From assembly GCA_934454635.1 (NCBI GenBank), contig CAKSFR010000003.1:124001-188000 (forward strand): a stretch of DNA of 64,000 nt. The letters run 5' to 3'. Positions 12,137 to 20,410 of the stretch are shown piece after piece. The notes under the pieces were generated by a model. The model made no database searches and had not been told where the DNA came from. It was given only the letters and a program-made list of their open reading frames with translations. The stretch comes from an uncultured Ruminiclostridium sp. Lineage in GTDB: Bacteria; Bacillota; Clostridia; Oscillospirales; Ruminococcaceae. Position numbers and translations under genes: made by a program. Every line of letters begins with the position of its first letter. Position 1 is the stretch's first letter.

Positions 12137-14512
12137 CTATTCGTCTGTGGGCTGATTATAAATTTTCCCGTCAAATGAAAATTCGTCTGTCGAATACAGC
12201 ACTTCCGCGCTTCCGTCATCTCCGACATAAATCGCGTTCACTGTCGCTTCGCGGTCCGTAAAATCAGGCGCTATATCGCGAAGATATACCGCAGATCCGT
12301 CTGCTCTGAACATTCTTGTTACCGAACCTTCGTTGAAAGCGCCTATTGTGGCAACGTAGTAAGTTTCGTTTTTGAAATTGACTTCTTCCACAGAAATCGA
12401 ATTAAAATTATCGGCGTGTTTCTTTGCTTCCTCGCGGTTGTTATCAAACAGGTCGTACATTGCATTCTCAACAATTTCGTATATTCTGTTTTTTTCTTGG
12501 ATCTCATTTTCTGAGAGGAACCGAGAGCCAACAACATACATAGAAGTAAAAATGTCATTTTTATACTGCTTTTTAGTCATTGACGTATAAAATAAAGGCT
12601 GTTCGGCTGTCGTACACTCTGTTGTAACATAATCGCTGAAATCTCTTGGCTCTAAAACTAAAGTGCGGATATTCCAATGCTCAAGGAAAGGGTATTCATA
12701 CATTCCTGCGAAATATGAAACGGCGGTAAAATGATCGGGCGGTTCATAACCGCAGAGATCAAAATCTTCGGGAAACAGTTCGTCAAAGCTTTCGATTTTT
12801 TTACCCTCGATAATATCAAACACCGCCGTGCGGCAGACATAAACTCTGCTTAGCGCGCCCATTTCCGGCATAACTCCGTCGGTGTATCCGCATACGACGG
12901 AGAGATAGCCGTTTATAATGTCGCACCTCAGCACGGGCGAAAGATTGTCCTGCGCAATAAATTTGTCAAGCTCAGAAAAAGACTCGTTTATGAACTTGTC
13001 GATTTGTTCTTTCATCTTGCCGTCGGAAAGTCCTTCTGTCGAGTAACGCTTTACGCCGTTGTTGATTTCGATTTTTGCGCTGAGATTGCCATGATAGCAG
13101 ATATTTTCCGGAATTTCTTCTTCGGCTGCGGTTTCCGCTTCAAAGCTTTCAAGAGGATAATATTCGCGTTTTTCAAGGTCGTATATCCCGCTTTTTATCC
13201 CCCACGGATATGTTTGCAGGTATAAGAGCCTGTTGCCCCTGAGGCTTGAATATTCGTCGGGAGCGAGGCATAGGTTTACGTTTTCAAGGCGAAAAACCTC
13301 TCCGCTTTTTATCTTATAGGCAAAGACGCAGCCGTTTCCGAAAATGACATAATCGTCGTTTTTTCCAAACAAACAAATCGGTTTGTCGTTAATGACATTT
13401 CCCTCGTCATCTTCGGTAATAAAGCTGTACGAGTCGGAAATTGTATCATATATTGCGAGTCCGTTGACTGTTGTCGCGGTATAAATGCGGGTGTCGTCCA
13501 TTCTGTACCATTCCTGTGTGGGATTTAATGCGGCGGCAGCGCCTGTTCCCGCTAATTCTCCGTCGATAAACCGGAACATACGGACGTAAGAGGCAAACTG
13601 CGCATTTTCAAATCCGTACGTTACGGGAAGAATCCATTCCGCTTTTTCGTTTCCGAGGTATACCGCAAAGCGGGAAACGGGCATATCGCATACAAGCTCG
13701 GAATAATCTTCAAAATCGGGATCCAATCCCTGTTTGAATACTTCGCTGAACCGAGATAGATCCACGTCGAACACAGGTTCGTCTGCGGGATATTTTATTG
13801 CGTTCAGCGGTGTAATATCGCACAGCCGCCATTCTCCGTCCTGCCTTATCGCTTTGTATATATCGACATAGCGTTCCCATGTTACCGCAAATTCCATGCT
13901 GTCCTCGGTTTCGCTGAGAACTTTAAGTTTGTATTCTGAGAAAGACGGCGGAAAAATGCCGATGCCCTGCTTTGCAATATCAAGAAGCAGAACGTCGTTT
14001 TCACCGCATTTATATATACCGCTGTTCGGCTGATTTTCGGCGTATAAAACGTCCTCCGCGATTTCCTTTTCATAGGTCGAGCGCACAAAGCTTTCAAAAG
14101 CCGAATAAGAGTTTCCGAATATGTAGTGATTGGGCTTTACGAGGTCGCCGTTTTCGGGAAATATCAGAGAATCCCCTCTGTATGTCAGACAGCATACAAT
14201 GTGCTTGTCAATAAGCAGTTCAGCCGCTTCTGCCGACGTCATTCCGTCCTGCGAAATATCTGCGCAGCCGTTGAAGCGTTCCACCGAACCGACAAATCCG
14301 AAACGTTTAAGGTTTTCGCCGATATAGCTGTTCGCGGAATCCAAGTTTTCGTTCGGAGCGGCACCCGAAACGGCGGTTGATGAAGCTGTGACTTCCGACG
14401 TTGAAATCGGATTTTCGTCTTTTTCCGTAATCGAGGCAGTTTCTGCGGGAATGTCGGCGGCACAGGCACAAAGCAGCAGGCAGCACAAGGTTAATGTGAA
14501 TATTCTTTTCAT
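12137..14512 (-). CDS. Large secreted lipoprotein with an RsiV/DUF3298-like C-terminal region, function unknown
   Basis: A 791-residue predicted lipoprotein. The signal peptide MKRIFTLTLCCLLLCAC ends in a lipobox (LCAC), followed by a Ser/Thr/Glu-rich linker to ~residue 55. The middle section (~60-510) has no family I recognise. The C-terminal third (~510-700) reads like an RsiV/DUF3298-type domain: INGYLSVVCGYTD, then TAVFDIIEGKKIESFDELF. That third resembles the same region of the lipoprotein at 44700-47003, including VVGSRFLSENEIQEKNRIYE against a similar stretch there. It is transcribed alone from a good promoter divergent from the two-component genes, which may respond to the same signal (inference). 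Confidence 0.8.
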   Translation of the reverse strand: MKRIFTLTLCCLLLCACAADIPAETASITEKDENPISTSEVTASSTAVSGAAPNENLDSANSYIGENLKRFGFVGSVERFNGCADISQDGMTSAEAAELLIDKHIVCCLTYRGDSLIFPENGDLVKPNHYIFGNSYSAFESFVRSTYEKEIAEDVLYAENQPNSGIYKCGENDVLLLDIAKQGIGIFPPSFSEYKLKVLSETEDSMEFAVTWERYVDIYKAIRQDGEWRLCDITPLNAIKYPADEPVFDVDLSRFSEVFKQGLDPDFEDYSELVCDMPVSRFAVYLGNEKAEWILPVTYGFENAQFASYVRMFRFIDGELAGTGAAAALNPTQEWYRMDDTRIYTATTVNGLAIYDTISDSYSFITEDDEGNVINDKPICLFGKNDDYVIFGNGCVFAYKIKSGEVFRLENVNLCLAPDEYSSLRGNRLLYLQTYPWGIKSGIYDLEKREYYPLESFEAETAAEEEIPENICYHGNLSAKIEINNGVKRYSTEGLSDGKMKEQIDKFINESFSELDKFIAQDNLSPVLRCDIINGYLSVVCGYTDGVMPEMGALSRVYVCRTAVFDIIEGKKIESFDELFPEDFDLCGYEPPDHFTAVSYFAGMYEYPFLEHWNIRTLVLEPRDFSDYVTTECTTAEQPLFYTSMTKKQYKNDIFTSMYVVGSRFLSENEIQEKNRIYEIVENAMYDLFDNNREEAKKHADNFNSISVEEVNFKNETYYVATIGAFNEGSVTRMFRADGSAVYLRDIAPDFTDREATVNAIYVGDDGSAEVLYSTDEFSFDGKIYNQPTDE

Positions 14513-14545
14513 AAAATCCCCCCGTTTTTTCAGATGTCTGTATTT

Positions 14546-14574
14546 AGTATATCATCAGTAAAATTTGATGTCAA
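14546..14574 (-). promoter_or_regulatory. Promoter of the reverse lipoprotein gene
   Basis: Read on the reverse strand: TTGACA, a 17-base spacer and TATACT, about 35 bases before the lipoprotein ATG. Close to the sigma-A consensus. Confidence 0.75.
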
Positions 14575-14650
14575 TAGCGTCCGTTATTTTTTTCGAAGCG
14601 GCAGGCGGCGAAAGCCGTGGACCCGATGAATGCTGCGGACGGGCATTCCC

Positions 14651-14680
14651 TTGACAATAAAGCTCAAGCTATGATATACT
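14651..14680 (+). promoter_or_regulatory. Promoter of the LytTR/GHKL two-component operon
   Basis: TTGACA, an 18-base spacer and TATACT, 35 bases before the response regulator ATG. It is divergent from the lipoprotein promoter; the two share about 75 bases of intergenic DNA where a regulator could act on both. Confidence 0.75.
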
Positions 14681-14715
14681 GTAAATTACATTAAAGCAAT
14701 GAAAAGGGGCAGGTC

Positions 14716-15435
14716 ATGAAACTGAGGATTGCTGTTGCCGATGACGTGAAAAGCGATACGCAGCGTCTGGTTTCCGCGCTTGACGCAGCGGCGCAGGGCG
14801 TATGCGAAATCGAGTACAAATGCTTTGAAAACGGCGATTTGCTGCTTTTAGACGGAGGAAAATACGATGCGGTATTCCTCGATATATGCATGGGCAGCTC
14901 AAACGGCATAGAAACCGCCGAAAGGCTCAGAAGCGGATATCCGAACGTTCCGATAGTGTTCGTTACGTCCTCGGACGAATATGTGTGGAACTCGTTTTCG
15001 GTGCATCCGTTCGACTATTTGCTGAAGCCGTTCAGCGAAGAACGCATACGGAAGCTGTTCGCCGACCTGCTTAAAATTATCAATAAAACCGAGCCGGAGC
15101 TTACAATAAAAACCGCAAGACGGGAGCTTAGCATACCGTTTTCAAAAATAGCGTATGTTTCCGCTCAGAATCACACCGTAAATATAGCGGCGGAAGAGTC
15201 GCTGTACCGAAGCTCCGTGACCTTTTCGTATGTAAAGGAGTGTCTTTGCGCAGACCCGCGCTTCCTTATCTGCAACAGGGGCGTTATCGTGAATATGGAC
15301 AGGGTGCTTCGGTTTGACAGCGACGTTATCGAAATGCCCGACGGCACCTCGTTTCCGGTAAGGCAGAAAGACCGCGCAAAGCTGTTCGGCGAATTTACGC
15401 AGTATCAGTTCCGACATATACGAAACGAGGTGTGA
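14716..15435 (+). CDS. LytTR-family response regulator
   Basis: A 239-residue AgrA/LytR-type regulator. The receiver domain (1-~120) has the acidic pair DD at 9-10, the phospho-acceptor Asp56 in AVFLDICMG and Lys104 in YLLKPFSEE. The LytTR DNA-binding domain (~135-235) includes ELSIPFSKIAYVSAQNHTVN and FLICNRGVIVNMDRV. It precedes the sensor kinase by one base. Targets are unknown; LytTR proteins usually bind paired 9-bp direct repeats. An AAAAGGGGC Shine-Dalgarno lies upstream of the ATG. Confidence 0.92.
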   Translation: MKLRIAVADDVKSDTQRLVSALDAAAQGVCEIEYKCFENGDLLLLDGGKYDAVFLDICMGSSNGIETAERLRSGYPNVPIVFVTSSDEYVWNSFSVHPFDYLLKPFSEERIRKLFADLLKIINKTEPELTIKTARRELSIPFSKIAYVSAQNHTVNIAAEESLYRSSVTFSYVKECLCADPRFLICNRGVIVNMDRVLRFDSDVIEMPDGTSFPVRQKDRAKLFGEFTQYQFRHIRNEV

Positions 15436-15436
15436 T

Positions 15437-16753
15437 ATGAATTTCGAGATATTTCTGAGATATTTTCTCGACTTTTCATCGCTGTACATAGCCGCAGCAA
15501 TGTGCTTTGCGCCTGTTATCGGGCTGCTTAAACGTCCCGTGGTGACGGCGCTTTCGTCTTTTGCGGCAATAAGCGCGTTTTCTCTGGCTTCGTCGCTTGT
15601 CTGCTCCGCTTTTTCACTTGACCCGAATGTTCTGCTGCTGCCCGAGCTGATACTGTACTTTATTCTTTATTTCAGAATATTAAAGGACAGGCTTTCTTTC
15701 GGAAAAACGGCGTTTATATTTCTTACCTCGGCGCTTCTTACCGCCGTCTGCGTTATGCTTTCCGTTATCCTCAACGCTTCAGCGGAGGTCGCAAACGCTG
15801 ATTCGGTCTGCCTTGCGTCAACGTCGCTGATATGCCTTGCCTGCGAAGCGGTCGTAGCCGTGATATACTGTCTTTTTATATCGCCGTGGGTGAAATGGCT
15901 CTCAGAGGAATTTCACTACGAGCGGATATGGAGGGTCGTGTGGACAATTCCGCTGGGATTTACCGCGCTTTATATTATAATAGTTCCGAACGACCCCGCG
16001 ACCATACTTGTAAACAGGATTTATCGCATATCGATCATACTTGCGTTCGTTTCGTTTGGGGCGTTTTTCTTTTCGATATTTTTGTTTTACAGTATTGCGA
16101 GGGAGTTTGTTCGCAATATACAGCTTGAACAGGAGAACCGCCTGCTTGCCATTGAGTCGCGCCGCTATGAACAGCTTCGCAGCTATATGGAGCGCAGCAG
16201 ACACCAGCGCCACGATTTCAGACAGCATATCAGGGTGATCTCGGGACTTGCGGAATCGGGGAAAACGCAGGAGCTCAGCGAATACATAAATCAGTATGAA
16301 AAAGAGCTTCGCGACGAGCGCCCGACTCTCTGCGCGAACGCTGCGGTAGACGCTATCGCGGGATATTATGATTTATCGGCAAGAGGGGACGGCGTTAAGC
16401 TTTCGTGGCAGCTTGAGCTTCCTCAGAAGATAGATATGTCGGAATCCGACCTTTGCCTTACCCTCGGGAATCTTATTGAAAATTCGCTCAGAGCCGTATG
16501 CAGGCTTCCCGAAGAAAAGCGCAGAATTACGGTTATCTGCCGTATGCTCAGCCCCGCGATGATAGGAATTATGGTTGAAAATCCGTATAACGGCGAGGTC
16601 AGGCGGCTTGGAGATGAGTTCTTGTCGGACTGCCATAAAGGTACGGGGACGGGACTTGCGTCGGTAAAAAGCGTCGCCAATAAATACAAAGGGAACATGA
16701 CCGTTGAGGCTGAAAATTATATTTTCAGGGTAAACGTGCTGCTGAATCTTTAA
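15437..16753 (+). CDS. GHKL-family sensor histidine kinase (AgrC-like)
   Basis: A 438-residue membrane sensor. Residues 1-~215 contain about six hydrophobic segments, typical of peptide- or small-molecule-sensing AgrC/ComD kinases. A linker coiled coil (QLEQENRLLAIESRRYEQL) leads to the phospho-acceptor region HQRHDFRQHIR near residue 257. The GHKL ATPase shows the N-box LGNLIENSLRAV near 345 and the G-box GTGTGLASVKSVANKYKG near 400. It is translationally coupled to the regulator. No cognate signal peptide gene was recognised next to it. Confidence 0.9.
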   Translation: MNFEIFLRYFLDFSSLYIAAAMCFAPVIGLLKRPVVTALSSFAAISAFSLASSLVCSAFSLDPNVLLLPELILYFILYFRILKDRLSFGKTAFIFLTSALLTAVCVMLSVILNASAEVANADSVCLASTSLICLACEAVVAVIYCLFISPWVKWLSEEFHYERIWRVVWTIPLGFTALYIIIVPNDPATILVNRIYRISIILAFVSFGAFFFSIFLFYSIAREFVRNIQLEQENRLLAIESRRYEQLRSYMERSRHQRHDFRQHIRVISGLAESGKTQELSEYINQYEKELRDERPTLCANAAVDAIAGYYDLSARGDGVKLSWQLELPQKIDMSESDLCLTLGNLIENSLRAVCRLPEEKRRITVICRMLSPAMIGIMVENPYNGEVRRLGDEFLSDCHKGTGTGLASVKSVANKYKGNMTVEAENYIFRVNVLLNL

Positions 16754-16769
16754 ATTAACAGTCAAATTT

Positions 16770-16799
16770 CCGCCGCAGATTTTCGCTGCGGCGGCTTTT
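16770..16799 (+). terminator. Terminator after the sensor kinase gene
   Basis: CCGCCGCAG and CTGCGGCGG pair perfectly over nine bases around a seven-base loop, followed by CTTTTC. Sixteen bases after the stop. Confidence 0.8.
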
Positions 16800-16889
16800 C
16801 ACGCATTTTCAACCTGCATTCGCGCAGAAACTATTGTAAAAAAACGGATATTGTGATAAAATTTTTTTAAAATATTTTGGAGGTAGTAT

Positions 16890-19040
16890 ATGAAGAAGAA
16901 AATAATCGCTATTGCTGCGATATTAACCGTAATTTCGGTGGGACTGACTTCGTGCAGCGGCACGGAAGTCGCCGACACTGCCGAAACGACAGGTGAAAGC
17001 GCCGCGGTTACAGAAAACACCGCCGCCGAAGAAGAAAGCGCAGCGCCCGAATCTGAAACGACCGAAGAAAACGCTTCCGTACAACCCGAGAGCGCGGACG
17101 TACAGCTAAAGGCTTTGAAAGTTAAGTCGCTCACCGCTAAGGCGGTCGATGAAAATCCATATATGGCGAAAAGCGACGCAAATATTCACCACGACTGCTA
17201 CAATACCGACTCGACGGACGAAATTTTCCCGATAGGGATTTATCCTGAGATCAATGTTTCGTACGAAAAGCAGAATCCGAACGCCTCTCCCGCAGTGTTC
17301 TTCGACGCATACGGACATTCGGTTGTGCCGCTGCTCGGCGGTATCGCTATAAGAGATATTAACGCCGAAGAAGCGCAGACTCTCGGATTTTTCTCGCCTA
17401 AAATGCACGACGGCGGAGGATATGTTATCCAGAGTTCGTATTCGTTCGTGGACGAGAGCAACAGAATCGTCTGCCCCACTAGTAACAACCACGTTCTTAT
17501 GCTTAGGGCGACTGACGGGGACGGAAATGTTCTTCCCGAATTTGAAAAGGTTCTTGATATCGACATAAAGGCGGCTGCCGAAAAGGTTCTCGGAAAGACT
17601 CTCGAACAGAACCTCCTGTCGGTAGTTTTTGACTACGACGGCAATCTCTGGTTCGCAACGGGCGGATTCAGAATTTATCCCGAAAGAGAACAGCTCGGCG
17701 CGGTAGGCTACGTTTCCCGCTCAGCGATAAACGATATCCTCGACGGAAAAGAAACCGACCTTGAAAAGGCGGTATTCGTATACGAGCTTACTCCGGGCGA
17801 GGGTGCTGAAAACGGAATCGCGGCTTCAAAAGAGGGCGCTGTTATACTTACGAATCTTAACTGTTATTTATTCACCGCAGAAAACGGCGTAAACAAGGTG
17901 TGGAGCACTCCTTATGAGAGCGCGGGCGCGAACGACAGCAAAGAGGGCGCAGCCACAACGGGCGGCGGTCTTGCATGGGGAAGCGGCTGCTCTCCGTCGC
18001 TTTCAAAGGATCTTGTAATGTTCACCGATAACCTTGACCCGATAAATCTTATTGCACTTGATATGAAAACAGGCGAAAGGGTTGCGAGTATGCCCGTTAT
18101 CGACGAGCTTCCGGAGGATATGCCCGTATCCGTTGAAAATTCCGCGATCGTATACGACGACGGAAACGGCACGGTAAGCACTATCGTGTGCAATTGGTTC
18201 GGCGCAGGCAGCCCGAATCTCGCAAAGCCCGACAGCGACTCGTCTATCCAGAGTTATGAAAATATCTATGACAAAAACTGGCTTACAAAGGGCAACATTA
18301 TGATAATGCCGGGCGTTGAACGCGTTGACACGATAAAGACCGATAACGGTTATGAAATGAAGAGCGTTTGGTGCAGAGATGACATAAGAGATACCTCAAT
18401 GATGAAGCTCTCGACTGCAACCGGCTATATTTACGGCTATGTTCAGGACGTTGAAACCGGAATGTGGCAGTATATCGCGCTGGACTTCGAAACGGGCGAA
18501 ACCGCTCTTGCGATCGATGTTGCAAACAAGCCCGGCTACAACAATATGGCAATCGGCTTGTACGCCGGAAACAGCGGAAATTCGCTTTACTGCCCTACGG
18601 GATATCTCGAACTGGTAAGACTTCAGGACAGATTTGTTTATCTGCCCGATATGCCTTACCGCAAGGTTGACCTTGACAAGGCGATGAGAAGCGTGCTCGG
18701 ACAGGAGAAATTCACCTCCGACGGCGGTCAGGGAAGCGTCGCGGGCTGGCTGAACACGATAACCGTTGAAAATGTTCACCCGAGAACAACCGCAGCGATC
18801 CGCATGAACAATCTTTCGGGCAAGACCGAGGATTTTAAGCTGTACGCTTACGGTGCGGACGGCAGACTCATGGAGGTTCCTAACGAGCTTTGGAGCATCA
18901 AAAACGAGGACGGAACAACTCCCGCTGAGCTTTCCGCAGACGAATTGTACGAGGTTCACTTTATTGCCGAGGACGGCGGCGCGTTCGACCTCAGCGAGAT
19001 CGAAAAGGAAATAAAGTTTTCGGTTGTACTCGGAAAATAA
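16890..19040 (+). CDS. Secreted lipoprotein, beta-propeller-like, function unknown
   Basis: A 716-residue predicted lipoprotein. The signal peptide MKKKIIAIAAILTVISVGL ends in the lipobox LTSC (Cys22). A Glu/Thr/Ala-rich tether runs to about residue 70. The body contains repeated strand-turn units resembling PQQ/YncE-type propeller blades, for example VLMLRATDGDGNVL, SVVFDYDGNLWFATGG, ILTNLNCYLFTAENG and LIALDMKTGERVASM. I cannot name a family. GGAGGTAG sits 6 bases before the ATG, and a weak promoter (TTGTAA, 17 bases, TAAAAT) lies at 16834-16862. It follows the two-component operon and could be a target of it, but this is only positional. Confidence 0.75.
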   Translation: MKKKIIAIAAILTVISVGLTSCSGTEVADTAETTGESAAVTENTAAEEESAAPESETTEENASVQPESADVQLKALKVKSLTAKAVDENPYMAKSDANIHHDCYNTDSTDEIFPIGIYPEINVSYEKQNPNASPAVFFDAYGHSVVPLLGGIAIRDINAEEAQTLGFFSPKMHDGGGYVIQSSYSFVDESNRIVCPTSNNHVLMLRATDGDGNVLPEFEKVLDIDIKAAAEKVLGKTLEQNLLSVVFDYDGNLWFATGGFRIYPEREQLGAVGYVSRSAINDILDGKETDLEKAVFVYELTPGEGAENGIAASKEGAVILTNLNCYLFTAENGVNKVWSTPYESAGANDSKEGAATTGGGLAWGSGCSPSLSKDLVMFTDNLDPINLIALDMKTGERVASMPVIDELPEDMPVSVENSAIVYDDGNGTVSTIVCNWFGAGSPNLAKPDSDSSIQSYENIYDKNWLTKGNIMIMPGVERVDTIKTDNGYEMKSVWCRDDIRDTSMMKLSTATGYIYGYVQDVETGMWQYIALDFETGETALAIDVANKPGYNNMAIGLYAGNSGNSLYCPTGYLELVRLQDRFVYLPDMPYRKVDLDKAMRSVLGQEKFTSDGGQGSVAGWLNTITVENVHPRTTAAIRMNNLSGKTEDFKLYAYGADGRLMEVPNELWSIKNEDGTTPAELSADELYEVHFIAEDGGAFDLSEIEKEIKFSVVLGK

Positions 19041-19053
19041 AAATATAAATGAA

Positions 19054-19088
19054 AAATGCGGCGCAGAGGTTTCTGCGCCGCATTTGCG
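19054..19088 (+). terminator. Terminator after the propeller-like lipoprotein gene
   Basis: Fourteen perfect pairs, AAATGCGGCGCAGA with TCTGCGCCGCATTT, around GGTT, starting 14 bases after the stop. Confidence 0.85.
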
Positions 19089-19190
19089 TCTGCTGAAGAA
19101 GTCTGTTTCACTTGCGCAGACAAACTGAAAAATATCATAGAGCAGCATTGCTGAAAATCTGAAAGCCGCGGCACACGGGAAAATGTGCAT

Positions 19191-19450
19191 CGCGGCTTTT
19201 GAAATGTTTGCGGCATACCAACGCCCGGTAAAACGCCGCAGTCGGTACGATTGTGCAAATCGGCGGGATAGCGGCGCGGCGCCCTGCTGCCCGCTTCGCG
19301 GGCAGCAGGCATGGGGCGGCGGCGAAGCCGCCGCCTGCCGCATTCGGCGAAGCCGAATGCGGCGCGCCGCGCGTGTGTGATGATAACGCTGCTCGTGCGG
19401 ACGGCGGCGTTTTGGAAAGTGCGGGAGGGCAGGGCAAGTTGAAAGCCGCG
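19191..19450. repeat. Multi-hairpin repeat, copy A, with heads on both sides
   Basis: This repeat fills most of the 548-base gap 19041-19588. The core spans 19274-19372: clamp GCGCGGCG/CGCCGCGC enclosing three perfect hairpins. They are 19283-19309 (12 bp, loop TTC), 19315-19335 (9 bp, loop GAA) and 19337-19363 (12 bp, loop GAA). A ~50-nt head beginning CGCGGCTTTT lies on the left (from 19191), and a second, inverted head ends at 19450 (GAAAGCCGCG). A further GAAAGCCGCG at 19161 pairs with the left head start across 19162-19199. No gene was found here. Confidence 0.85.
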
Positions 19451-19588
19451 ATCTTTGCTGCTATTACCGCGGCTTCTCCCGCGTAGGTCGGCTTTGCGAT
19501 TCGCACATATCCCCCCACGCCATGCGGCTCGCCCGCATTTCGCTTCGCGAAATACCACGCTCGCCGCCCGAAATCGGCAGTGCGCGCT

Positions 19589-20209
19589 TTACTTTTTGCT
19601 TGTCAGAAGAAAATCGAAAACCTCTCCGAAAGAAGCTCCGCTTTGCGCGAATTTATCGAGAGTTTGGTTTTCATACAGCTTTCGGGAGAGCGCGACCGCT
19701 TCGGGACAGGTTTTGGCGAAGCAGTCGATAACAGCGTTTTCCGAGCCGCCGCTCAGCTTAAGTTCAAAATACGCCTGCATTGCGAGCTGAACAAATTGAA
19801 GCTCGCCGTCGTCGAAAATAACCTCAATTCCTTTGGATTTTATGTACGGGTCGCTTTCACAGCAGTGAACCGCACCGCAGTGTGAATCCCGCGCGGCTAC
19901 GCGCAGGTGACGGAAATTGCTCATGACGAACGTTCCCATGCACATCGGGCAAGGCTCCATGCACGCATACAAGGTGTAGTTTTTCACGTTCGGAAATGCA
20001 GAGGTGTCTAGCTGCGAAAGGCAGTCCGTTTCGGCGTGCGCGATACGGTCGTTGCCGTGTCTGATTTCTCTGACTCTGTTGCGCCCGACGCAGATTATAC
20101 CCCCGTTTTCGTCGCAGATCGCCGCGCCTATCGGTATCGAGCCGTTTTTGAAGGACTCCCAGCCTGCTTCAAACGCCGTTTTCCATGCTGCGGAGATATC
20201 GTTCCACAT
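19589..20209 (-). CDS. Nucleoside/guanine deaminase (TadA/GuaD-like zinc deaminase)
   Basis: A 206-residue member of the cytidine/deoxycytidylate deaminase superfamily. The zinc ligands and proton shuttle are visible as RIAHAETDCL (H-A-E) near residue 65 and MEPCPMCMG (PCxxC) near 90. The extended C-terminus (DSHCGAVHCCESDPYIK and onward) is longer than in tRNA adenosine deaminase and fits GuaD-like enzymes that deaminate guanine or related bases. The substrate cannot be fixed from sequence. I chose the ATG at 20209 because AAAGGAG lies ~10 bases upstream; an in-frame extension to 20278 has no ribosome site. It is divergent from the topoisomerase genes. Confidence 0.85.
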   Translation of the reverse strand: MWNDISAAWKTAFEAGWESFKNGSIPIGAAICDENGGIICVGRNRVREIRHGNDRIAHAETDCLSQLDTSAFPNVKNYTLYACMEPCPMCMGTFVMSNFRHLRVAARDSHCGAVHCCESDPYIKSKGIEVIFDDGELQFVQLAMQAYFELKLSGGSENAVIDCFAKTCPEAVALSRKLYENQTLDKFAQSGASFGEVFDFLLTSKK

Positions 20210-20342
20210 ATTTTTGCGCTCCTTTTTATTTTGGTGTATTTGTGGTGTTGCAAACCGGCTGCCGGTTTCGGATTCCACAATTTATTTTAACATATCACAT
20301 TGTGGTTTGTAAAGAAATATTCCCATATTTTTGTGAAAAATC

Positions 20343-20371
20343 TTGTAAATTTTTTTCCGTTATGGTATAAT
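20343..20371 (+). promoter_or_regulatory. Promoter of the topoisomerase operon
   Basis: TTGTAA, a 17-base spacer and TATAAT, 40 bases before the ATG. The -10 is preceded by TATGG, an extended -10 seen again ahead of ackA. Confidence 0.75.
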
Positions 20372-20410
20372 GAAACCATATGTTCAAAAAAAGTAACAAG
20401 GAATGGTAAA

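Noticed and set aside
19253..19790. Several overlapping forward frames in and beyond repeat copy A
   Set aside because: They are built from palindromic GC-rich arms, overlap each other in different frames and run antisense into the deaminase gene.
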